Below are positions 43,307 to 50,806 of a stretch of 64,000 bases of DNA, piece after piece. The notes under the pieces are model-generated. The model made no database searches and was not told where the DNA came from. It was given only the letters and a program-made list of their open reading frames with translations. Numbering within the stretch: position 1 is the first letter of the stretch; each line of letters begins with the position of its first letter. A program made the position numbers and the translations under genes. Origin of the DNA: PALSA-1196 sp036833805 (GTDB lineage Bacteria; Pseudomonadota; Gammaproteobacteria; Steroidobacterales; Steroidobacteraceae); the NCBI GenBank assembly GCA_036833805.1, contig DAITPA010000003.1, forward strand, positions 5,116 to 69,115, read 5' to 3'.

Positions 43307-44035
43307 ATGGGAGACGTACTCAGCCTCGATCTTGAGCACAAGGCCGCCGCGCTTCGCCAGTTCCTGGGCGCGGCAGTTCGCGAGCACGGGCGCGTGGTGT
43401 ACGCCAGCAGCTTGGGCGCCGAAGCCATGGTGCTGACCGACATCATTGCCACGCACCTGCCCGAGATCGACATCTTCAGCATCGACACCGGCCGTCTGCC
43501 CGAGGAAACCTACGAGCTTCTGGCGCGGCTCGATACGCGCTATGGAGCGCGCATCCGCCTCGTCTATCCCGATTCAATGGGCCTGCAGGCGCTTGTCAGC
43601 GCGCAGGGCATTAATGGTTTTCAGGGCAGTGTTGGTGCGCGCATGTCGTGCTGCCAGGCACGCAAAGTTGAGCCCTTCAAGCGCGCGATCGAGGGCTTTC
43701 GCGCCTGGGTCACGGGCGTGCGGCGCGAGCAGTCGCCGCTGCGCGCGCAGGGTAACGCCGAAGTGTGGGACGCGGAGTATGGACTTTATAAGTTAAGCCC
43801 GCTCCTTGATTGGACCGAGGCGCAGATCTGGCAGTACATCCATGCGCGCCAGCTTCCCTACAACGCGCTGCACGATCGACGGTACCCGAGCATCGGCTGC
43901 GCGCCGTGCACGCGGTCGGTCGAGCCGGGCGAGGATTGGCGCTCGGGCCGTTGGTGGTGGGAGGAGTCTCAGGCGCGTGAGTGCGGGTTGCATCCGGGCG
44001 TGCGCCACGCCCAAGTCGCGGGCGTTTCACGCTAG
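43307..44035 (+). CDS. cysH: APS reductase of the CysH family (4Fe-4S type)
   Basis: Reduces adenylyl sulfate to sulfite; 242 residues. SSLGAEAMVLTD is the PP-loop-like start, IDTGRLPEETYELL follows, and the cluster ligands SCCQARKVEP plus GCAPCTRSVEPGEDWRSGRW show the CC...CxxC set that marks APS (not PAPS) reductases. The catalytic Cys is in the C-terminal ECGLH. The frame is open to 43262, but the ATG at 43307 fits the family and the promoter. It is followed by cysG after 11 nt. Confidence 0.94.
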   Translation: MGDVLSLDLEHKAAALRQFLGAAVREHGRVVYASSLGAEAMVLTDIIATHLPEIDIFSIDTGRLPEETYELLARLDTRYGARIRLVYPDSMGLQALVSAQGINGFQGSVGARMSCCQARKVEPFKRAIEGFRAWVTGVRREQSPLRAQGNAEVWDAEYGLYKLSPLLDWTEAQIWQYIHARQLPYNALHDRRYPSIGCAPCTRSVEPGEDWRSGRWWWEESQARECGLHPGVRHAQVAGVSR

Positions 44036-44046
44036 ACGAGGTTCGT

Positions 44047-45468
44047 ATGGATTACTTGCCGATATTCATCGCCATCAAGGATCAGCCGGCGGTCGTCGTC
44101 GGCGGCGGTCAGGTCGCGCATCGCAAAGTCGAATGGTTGCTCGCAGCGCAGGCGCGCGTAACGGTCGTGGCGCCGCGCCTCGACGCGGAGCTCGCCGAGC
44201 TTGTCGGTCGCGGCGCGGTCACCCACATCGCCGCGTGTTTCGCGCCTGAACAGCTGCGCCATGCGTCGCTTGCGATCGCGGCGACCGATTCGCCCGAGGT
44301 CAATGCGGCGGTTGCCCGGGTGGCGCGCATGACGCGCGTGCCGGTCAACGTCGTCGATAGCCCGGAGCTTTCGAGCTTCATCTTTCCGGCCATCATCGAT
44401 CGCTCCCCGGTCATCGTCGCGGTCGGCTCCGGCGGGCGCGCGCCGCTTCTGGTGCGGCGCGTGCGCGCGCAGATCGAGGCACTGTTGCCGGCAAAGTTGG
44501 GCGCGTTGGCGCGCTTCATGGGAGAGCGGCGTGCGGCCGTGAAGCAGGCTCTCACGCCGGGCGTGCGCCGGGGTTTCTGGGAACGCATCATTGGCGGCGC
44601 CGTCGGCTCGCAAGTGCTCGCCGGCGAGGAAGCGCGCGCGCATGAAGCGTTTGCCGAAGAGCTGTCGGTATCGGCCGCGCCGGCGCCGCGCGGTGAGGTG
44701 TATCTCATCGGTGCGGGTCCGGGAGATCCGGATCTACTGACGCTGCGCGCCGTGCAGCTGCTGCAGCAGGCCGACGTCGTACTCTATGATCGCCTGGTAT
44801 CGGATGCGGTATTGGCACGCGCCCGCCGCGATGCGCAGCGCATCTTTGTCGGTAAAGAGGCTGGCGATCCGCAGACGGCGCAGGCGCGCATCCACGAGCT
44901 TTTGATTCACTATGCGCGCGCCGGCTTGCGCGTCGCGCGCCTGAAGGGCGGCGATCCGTTCATATTTGGCCGCGGCGGCGAAGAGATCGAGGCGCTCGCG
45001 GCGGCTGGCATTGGCTACGTCATCGTGCCCGGAATAACCGCGGCGCTAGGCGCGGCGGCTGCAGCGGGGATTCCGCTGACCCACAGAAAGCTTGCGCACA
45101 GCGTAACTTTCGCAGCCGGCCACGCGCTTGATGACGAAGCGCTTGATTGGGACTCGCTCGCGCGGCCCAACCATACGGTTGTCTTTTATATGGGCGTCAC
45201 GCATCTGTCACGAATCATCGCGCGCCTGCGCACATCCGGTGCGAGCGCCGATCATCCGGCTGCGATCATCGAGCGGGCGACGTTACCGGAGCAACGCGTC
45301 TTGAGCGGCACGCTCGCAAGTCTCGAATCCCTGGCGGCAGACGCCGCCATTGCTGCGCCCGCTTTGCTGATCGTGGGCGAAGTGGCTACCTTTGCAGGCG
45401 CACGCCGCGCGCTTGGCGCGCTCGATACGCTCGCGAACACCACCACGCCGCGTGAGGTTGCTGCTTGA
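44047..45468 (+). CDS. cysG: Siroheme synthase (multifunctional)
   Basis: 473 residues, two parts. The N-terminal part (DYLPIFIAIKDQPAVVVGGG onward) is the precorrin-2 dehydrogenase/ferrochelatase with DSPELSSFIFPAIIDRSPV; the C-terminal uroporphyrinogen-III methyltransferase has YLIGAGPGDPDLLTLRA, YDRLVS, KGGDPFIFGRGGEE, PGITAALGAAA and PLTHR. Supplies the siroheme needed by the sulfite reductase of the same cluster. ATG 44047 has GAGG 6 nt upstream. Confidence 0.96.
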   Translation: MDYLPIFIAIKDQPAVVVGGGQVAHRKVEWLLAAQARVTVVAPRLDAELAELVGRGAVTHIAACFAPEQLRHASLAIAATDSPEVNAAVARVARMTRVPVNVVDSPELSSFIFPAIIDRSPVIVAVGSGGRAPLLVRRVRAQIEALLPAKLGALARFMGERRAAVKQALTPGVRRGFWERIIGGAVGSQVLAGEEARAHEAFAEELSVSAAPAPRGEVYLIGAGPGDPDLLTLRAVQLLQQADVVLYDRLVSDAVLARARRDAQRIFVGKEAGDPQTAQARIHELLIHYARAGLRVARLKGGDPFIFGRGGEEIEALAAAGIGYVIVPGITAALGAAAAAGIPLTHRKLAHSVTFAAGHALDDEALDWDSLARPNHTVVFYMGVTHLSRIIARLRTSGASADHPAAIIERATLPEQRVLSGTLASLESLAADAAIAAPALLIVGEVATFAGARRALGALDTLANTTTPREVAA

Positions 45469-46511
45469 GTGATGAGTCCGGCTCCGGCATTCGCGCGGGC
45501 TTTTCCGGAGCGATAGGCAACACGCCCCTTATCCGCCTGCAGCGGATCAGCGCGGAGACCGGCTGCGAAATCCTTGGCAAGGCCGAGTTCATGAATCCCG
45601 GCGGCTCGGTCAAAGATCGCGCTGCGCTCGCCATCCTCACCGCGGCCGAACGGCGCGCTGAGCTCGAGCCGGGCGGCACAGTTGTCGAAGGCACCGCCGG
45701 CAATACCGGGATCGGACTTGCGCACCTGTGCAACGAACGCGGTTATCGTTGCGTGATCGTGATGCCCGACAATCAGTCGCCGGCGAAATATCAGATTTTG
45801 GACATGCTCGGCGCCGAGGTGCACCGCGTCCCGGCAGTGCCCTACAGCAATCCCAATCAATACCAGAAGGTTGCCGCGCGACTTGCGGCGCAGCTCCGCG
45901 GTGCCATCTGGTCGAACCAGTTCGACAACATCGCCAATCGCGAGATCCATCTCACGACCACTGGTCCTGAGATCTGGACGCAGACGGCCGGGCGCGTCGA
46001 TGCGTTCGTCGCGGCGAGCGGCACCGGCGGCACCTTCTCCGGCGTGTCGGAATATTTGAAGTCGCGCCGCCGAACGATCCGCTGCGTGCTCGCCGACCCG
46101 CCCGGCAGCCATCTCTTTGAGTACGTGCGCCACGGCACGTTGAAGGCGACCGGCACGGGCTCGATCACCGAAGGCATCGGCATCGCGCGCATCACGGCGA
46201 ATCTGGCGCTCGCGCGCATTGATGATGCCGTGCACGTTGAGGATGCGGAGACCGTGCGCTTCGTGTATCGATTGTTGAATGAGGAGGGCCTGTTCCTCGG
46301 CAGCACGAGCGGCCTCAATGTCGCAGCCGCTGTCAGAGTCGCGCGCGAGCTTGGGCCCGGACATACGATCGTGACGGTGCTGTGCGACGGGGGCGCCAAC
46401 TATCAAGCGCGTCTTTTCAATCCCGAGTGGCTCGAAGCGAAGGGCCTCGCAGCGGCTGCCGCGCAACACGCGCGGTCGCGTCTTACTTTGGAGAACGCTC
46501 TTGTCGCCTGA
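45465..46511 (+). CDS. Cysteine synthase (O-acetylserine sulfhydrylase family)
   Basis: 348 residues, PLP fold type II. IGNTPLIRL, NPGGSVKDRAA with the PLP lysine, VEGTAGNTGIGLAH, ASGTGGTFSGVSEYL and the SITEGIG loop are present. VPAVPYSNPNQYQKV and WSNQFDNIANREIH resemble the 'cysteine synthase 2' branch known from fungal mitochondria more than standard CysK. The start is TTG 45465, sharing bases with the cysG stop (TTGA), with GAGG 7 nt upstream; there is no in-frame ATG nearby. Makes cysteine from acetylserine (or a related acceptor) and the sulfide produced by the cluster. Confidence 0.9.
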   Translation: MSDESGSGIRAGFSGAIGNTPLIRLQRISAETGCEILGKAEFMNPGGSVKDRAALAILTAAERRAELEPGGTVVEGTAGNTGIGLAHLCNERGYRCVIVMPDNQSPAKYQILDMLGAEVHRVPAVPYSNPNQYQKVAARLAAQLRGAIWSNQFDNIANREIHLTTTGPEIWTQTAGRVDAFVAASGTGGTFSGVSEYLKSRRRTIRCVLADPPGSHLFEYVRHGTLKATGTGSITEGIGIARITANLALARIDDAVHVEDAETVRFVYRLLNEEGLFLGSTSGLNVAAAVRVARELGPGHTIVTVLCDGGANYQARLFNPEWLEAKGLAAAAAQHARSRLTLENALVA

Positions 46512-47589
46512 ACGCAGCAAGCTTGCCACGGTCACCGACGCCGTCATTGTGGGGGCCGGCCCCGTCGGTCTCTTCCAGGTCTTTGAGCTCGGACTTCTGG
46601 GACTGCGCGCGGAAGTGATTGACTCCTTGCCGCAGATCGGCGGCCAATGCACTGAGCTTTATCCAGAAAAGCCGATCTACGACATTCCTGCAGTGCCGGT
46701 GTGCACGGCACGCGAGTTGATTGAGCGCCTGGAGGAGCAGATCGGCCCATTTGCGGCGGGTTTTCATCTGGGGCAGGAAGTGACGCGCGTCGAGCGCCGC
46801 GAGGATGGCCGCTTCGATGTTGAGACCAGTCGCGGCAGCCGCTTCGATGCGGGTAGCGTCATCATTGCAGCCGGTGTCGGCGCCTTTCAATCGCGCCGGC
46901 TCGCAGTCCCCGGTGCCGAGCGCCATGAAGGCAGCCGTGTTCACTACCGGGTGAAGGATCGGGATCTGTTTCGCGGGCTCGATATCGTCATTCTGGGCGG
47001 CGGTGATTCCGCTCTCGACTGGACACTGGAGCTCACAAAGAGCGCGCGCAGCGTGGTCCTCGTGCATCGGCGCTCCGAGTTTCGCGCAGCGCCCGCGTCG
47101 GTTTCGCAACTCTTCGCGCTGCGCGAGGCCGCCAAGCTCGACTTTCTCGAGGGACAGGTACGTGCCATCATTGAAACCGACGGTGAGTTGCGCGGCGTCC
47201 ATGTGACGACGCCGGACGGCTTGACGCGCGCCGTGGCGCTTGAGCATCTGCTCGTCTTCTGGGGACTGCATCCGAAGTTGGGTCCAATTGCCGATTGGGG
47301 GCTTGCCCTGAACCGCAAGACGATCAGTGTCGATACGGCGCGTTTTCAGACCACTGTCCCGGGGATCTTTGCGGTCGGCGACATCAATGATTATCCGGGC
47401 AAGAAAAAACTCATCCTCTCTGGATTTCACGAAACCGCGCTCGCGGCATTTGCGGTACGCGAGTACTTGCGTCCCGGTGAGAAGGTTCATCTGCAGTACA
47501 CGACGACCAGTCCGCTCTTGCAAAAGCGCTTGGGGGTCACGGCGGAGACGCCGGCTCGCGCGGCCAATTCTGCCGCGCACAGCCGATAG
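46501..47589 (+). CDS. TrxR-like ferredoxin-NADP+ reductase
   Basis: 362 residues. FAD motif AVIVGAGPVGLFQVFELGLLG at residues 14-34 in pieces, then PQIGGQCTELYPEKPIYDIPA, the mark of thioredoxin-reductase-like FNRs without the CxxC redox pair; NADP motif VILGGGDSALDW; C-terminal GIFAVGDINDYPGKKKLILSGFHE. The TTG at 46501 has GGAG 7 nt upstream and overlaps the cysteine synthase by 11 nt. Its coupling suggests that it passes NADPH electrons to ferredoxin for the sulfite reductase at the start of the cluster. Confidence 0.9.
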   Translation: MSPERSKLATVTDAVIVGAGPVGLFQVFELGLLGLRAEVIDSLPQIGGQCTELYPEKPIYDIPAVPVCTARELIERLEEQIGPFAAGFHLGQEVTRVERREDGRFDVETSRGSRFDAGSVIIAAGVGAFQSRRLAVPGAERHEGSRVHYRVKDRDLFRGLDIVILGGGDSALDWTLELTKSARSVVLVHRRSEFRAAPASVSQLFALREAAKLDFLEGQVRAIIETDGELRGVHVTTPDGLTRAVALEHLLVFWGLHPKLGPIADWGLALNRKTISVDTARFQTTVPGIFAVGDINDYPGKKKLILSGFHETALAAFAVREYLRPGEKVHLQYTTTSPLLQKRLGVTAETPARAANSAAHSR

Positions 47590-47616
47590 TTAGACCAGCC
47601 AATTTTAGGTTGTGCC

Positions 47617-47634
47617 CTGCTGCCGGCGCAGCAG
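47617..47634 (+). terminator. GC-rich hairpin after the sulfur cluster
   Basis: CTGCTGC, loop CGGC, GCAGCAG: a perfect 7-bp stem 27 nt after the FNR stop. No T run. May end the cysH-cysG-cysteine synthase-FNR transcript. Confidence 0.4.
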
Positions 47635-47811
47635 CTGCCCGGCCACTTGCGGCCTTTGTACATGTGTATCGGCAGCCGGGCGCTGCAGTCTTGGTCCCCG
47701 GGCGTTTGGAATCGCGGCGGCGGCGAGCTCACACGGGCTTGACCTGACGCTTCTCAAGAGCCGAGCATCACATTGCATGCCGTGCCCATCACGGCGCTTT
47801 AGCGATCGTTC

Positions 47812-48507
47812 ATGCATGGATTCCTAGGGGCCGCCGAGCTTGATGCGCTGCGGCTCAGTCTTACGGTTGCGGGCCTAAGTGTGCTGTGCAGCTTGCCGGC
47901 GGCGATCGTCGTTGCCTGGCTTCTGACGCGCGCGCACTTTCCGGGCCGGATGCTCTTTGACGCCTTCGTGCATCTGCCCCTCGTGCTGCCGCCGGTCGCG
48001 GTCGGTTACGTGCTGCTGGTCTTGTTCGGCACGCGCGGGCCGTTTGGGCACTGGCTCTACGTGCGCTTTGGGGTCGAGCTCGCCTTCAGCGCCAAGGGTG
48101 CGGCGCTCGCGACCGCTGTCATGACTTTTCCGCTCATGGTGCGGGCCGTCCGCATCTCCCTCGACAATGTCGACCGCGGGCTTGAGGCCGCCGCGCGCAC
48201 TTTGGGAGCGGGCGCGATGGATCGCTTCGCGACCATTACGCTGCCATTAATGCTGCCCGGCATCCTCGCCGGCGCGGTCATGGCGTTTGCCGCCGGCCTG
48301 GGTGAATTCGGCGCGGTGATCACGTTTGTCGCTAACATTCCGGGACAGACGCGCACGCTGCCGTTGGCGCTCTACACCGCGATTCAGTCGCCCTCCGGCG
48401 ATGCGCTTGCGGCGCGCTTGGCCGTCATTTCCTTTACCCTCGGGCTCGCCGGTCTCCTCGCCGCTGAATGGCTGGCACGACGCGTGCGCCGCTGGCTCGG
48501 GCGCTGA
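47812..48507 (+). CDS. modB: Molybdate ABC transporter permease
   Basis: 231 residues with five to six membrane helices. The permease EAA loop (LEAAARTLGAGAMDRFATITLP) is at about 123-144, preceded by the ModB landmark HLPLVLPPVAVGYVLL. ATG 47812 has little ribosome-site signal. The stop overlaps modC (TGATG). A periplasmic ModA gene, usually just upstream, is absent: the 222 nt before modB contain no gene I can recognise. Confidence 0.92.
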   Translation: MHGFLGAAELDALRLSLTVAGLSVLCSLPAAIVVAWLLTRAHFPGRMLFDAFVHLPLVLPPVAVGYVLLVLFGTRGPFGHWLYVRFGVELAFSAKGAALATAVMTFPLMVRAVRISLDNVDRGLEAAARTLGAGAMDRFATITLPLMLPGILAGAVMAFAAGLGEFGAVITFVANIPGQTRTLPLALYTAIQSPSGDALAARLAVISFTLGLAGLLAAEWLARRVRRWLGR

Positions 48508-49589
48508 TGCTCTCCGTCAACGTCGCCAAACGCCGCGGCGCCTTTGCTCTGGAGGTGGCATTCGAAGCCCCAACGCCGGGGATCGTTGCGCTCTTCGGCC
48601 GCTCCGGCTGCGGCAAGACGACGGTGGTTGAGATCCTTGCGGGCCTCCTCGCACCTGACGCCGGCGCCGTGCGCCTCGATGATGTGGTGCTCGTCGATAC
48701 TGTCGCGCGGCGTTCGCTGCCCGCCGAGCGCCGCCGCATCGGCTATGTGTTCCAGGACGCACGGCTCTTTCCGCATTTGGATGTGCGCGGCAATCTGCGC
48801 TACGGGCAGAAGCGTGCGCCCGCGCCGCCGCACGCGATCGGCTTTGATGAGGTCACTGACCTCCTCGGGCTTGCACCACTCCTGGCGCGCCGGCCGTATA
48901 CGTTATCGGGCGGCGAGCGGCAGCGCGTGGCACTTGGCCGCGCGCTGCTGTCGCAGCCACGACTGCTGCTCCTCGATGAGCCGCTCGCATCTCTCGATGC
49001 GCAGCGCCGCGCAGAAGTCTTGCCGTATTTGGAAGCGTTGCGCGACCGGCTGTCGATCCCGATCGTGTACGTCAGTCACCAATTCGATGAGGTCATGCGG
49101 CTCGCGACCCATGTCGTGCTCATGGAGTCAGGCCGCGTGCTCGCCGCCGGCGGCATTCATGAAGTGAGCGTGGCGCCTGAGCTCAACGCCATCGTGGGGG
49201 CGGACGCCGTCGGCGCCGTGCTCGAGGGAGTGATCACCGCAGTTGACGTGCCGGGCGGGCTTGCACAGTTGCAGCTGGGCCGCGGCACACTGCTCGTCAG
49301 TGCCGCGGATGCGCGTGTCGGCGCGCGCGCGCGGGTGCAGCTCCTCGCGCGCGACCTCATCCTCGCGACGCACCCGGCGCATGGCTTGAGCGTGCGCAAC
49401 TCGATTGCAGGCGTCGTGCAAGTAATCCGCAACGATGTGCACGAGGCGCAGCTGGTAACCGTGGACATCGGTGGCGCGAGTGTGCTTGCGCGCGTCACTC
49501 GCGATGCGGTCGCGGCGCTTGCGCTGAGCGCAGGATCCCCTGTGTGGGTGCTCGTCAAAGCGGTCTCCATGAGGAGCCACACGCTCTAG
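48507..49589 (+). CDS. modC: Molybdate ABC transporter ATP-binding protein
   Basis: 360 residues. Walker A FGRSGCGKTTVVEILAG, signature TLSGGERQRVALGRALL, Walker B LLLLDEPLASLD, switch His in YVSHQFDEVMRL, and a C-terminal TOBE/Mop-like domain (about 290-360) typical of ModC. ATG 48507 shares bases with the modB stop. Its own stop lies in a CTAG palindrome that also contains the stop of the convergent E2 gene. Confidence 0.94.
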   Translation: MLSVNVAKRRGAFALEVAFEAPTPGIVALFGRSGCGKTTVVEILAGLLAPDAGAVRLDDVVLVDTVARRSLPAERRRIGYVFQDARLFPHLDVRGNLRYGQKRAPAPPHAIGFDEVTDLLGLAPLLARRPYTLSGGERQRVALGRALLSQPRLLLLDEPLASLDAQRRAEVLPYLEALRDRLSIPIVYVSHQFDEVMRLATHVVLMESGRVLAAGGIHEVSVAPELNAIVGADAVGAVLEGVITAVDVPGGLAQLQLGRGTLLVSAADARVGARARVQLLARDLILATHPAHGLSVRNSIAGVVQVIRNDVHEAQLVTVDIGGASVLARVTRDAVAALALSAGSPVWVLVKAVSMRSHTL

Positions 49590-50806
49590 CAACGCCAGGA
49601 CTCCAGGCGCGCAACGAACGCCCGCAGGAAGCGATTCGCGTCGTGACCGTCCAAGACCCGATGATCGATCGTGAGCGTGACGTAGCACTTCGGCCGCACC
49701 ACGATGCGCTCAATCCCCGCCTCATCGAGCACGGCTGCGCGCCTTTCCAATTTGCCGATGCCGAGAATCGCTGATTGCGGCTGATTGATTACGATTGGCG
49801 CTGCCAGCAGGCTGCCGCTCGTGCCGTGATTGGAAATGGTGAAGGTGCCACCGCGCAGATCGGCGGGCGTCAGTTCGCCGGCACGCGCCCGCGTTACGAG
49901 ATCGTTCAAGCCGCGCGCGATCTCAAACAAATCACACTTCTCGACTGCGCGCAGCACCGGCACGATGAGCCCGCCGCCCTCGATCGCCGCAGCTACGCCG
50001 ATATTGATCGTGTTATAGATTTCAAGCGCGTCATCGCTCCAGCGGCTGTTCGCTTCAGGCACGGCGCGTATGCCATCGACGGCCGCGGCGACAAAATAGG
50101 CGCTCAGCGTAAGTGCCGTGCCGCGCTCTGCATATTCTCCCTGGTGCCGCTTGCGATGCGCAACGACTGCGGCCATGTCCGCTTCAAAGACGCTGGTCAC
50201 GTGCGGCGCTGTGTGCAGGAGACTCTGTATCATGTGCTCGGCGATGCGCTTGCGCATGTGTGAGTGCGGTACGCGCCGCGCGACGGGCAGTACCTCCGGG
50301 GTCGGGCTCGGCGCAGCGGCACGATGCCGCTTATCGTGCCGCGCGACAACCGCCTTCAGAACGTCCTCCGCGGTGATTCGGCCCGCCTGACCCGAGCCTG
50401 CGACCTCGGTGACCTCGAGCGCATGCTCGGCAAGCAGGCGCCGCACTGCAGGGCTCAATTGATCGCGCGCCAAGGCGGCGGAGCCGTCCCCGCCGAATGC
50501 ATGCCCGCCTGTGGCGGGCGCCTGCGGCGCCGCGCGGTGAGCTTGCGCCGCGATGCCTTCCGCGCCCGGCTCGATCTGCCCCAAAAGATCGCCGGGTGCA
50601 ACCTCCTCGCCCTCGCCCTTCAGGATCTGCCGCAGCACGCCGCTCACCGGCGCGGGAATTTCCACAGTGACCTTGTCGGTCTCAAGTTCGACCAAAGGCT
50701 CATTGACGGCGACCCGCTCGCCAATTGCCTTCAACCAGCGCAGCACCTGCGAGCGGGTGCCTTCGGTCTGATCGGCCGGGGTGCGAATCTCAAATAATGA
50801 GCTCAC
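49586..50806 (-). CDS. Branched-chain 2-oxoacid dehydrogenase E2 (dihydrolipoyl acyltransferase)
   Basis: 406 residues. Lipoyl domain 1-78 with the lipoyl lysine in LVELETDKVTVEIPAP, an E3-binding domain near 113-150 (LSPAVRRLLAEH...GQAGRITAEDVL), and a catalytic domain ending in DHRVLDGHDANRFL with the catalytic His and Asp. The substrate class is inferred from the adjacent E1, which is of the 2-oxoisovalerate type. The start is GTG 50806, overlapping the E1 stop (GTGA). No dihydrolipoamide dehydrogenase gene is nearby. Confidence 0.9.
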   Translation of the reverse strand: MSSLFEIRTPADQTEGTRSQVLRWLKAIGERVAVNEPLVELETDKVTVEIPAPVSGVLRQILKGEGEEVAPGDLLGQIEPGAEGIAAQAHRAAPQAPATGGHAFGGDGSAALARDQLSPAVRRLLAEHALEVTEVAGSGQAGRITAEDVLKAVVARHDKRHRAAAPSPTPEVLPVARRVPHSHMRKRIAEHMIQSLLHTAPHVTSVFEADMAAVVAHRKRHQGEYAERGTALTLSAYFVAAAVDGIRAVPEANSRWSDDALEIYNTINIGVAAAIEGGGLIVPVLRAVEKCDLFEIARGLNDLVTRARAGELTPADLRGGTFTISNHGTSGSLLAAPIVINQPQSAILGIGKLERRAAVLDEAGIERIVVRPKCYVTLTIDHRVLDGHDANRFLRAFVARLESWRC

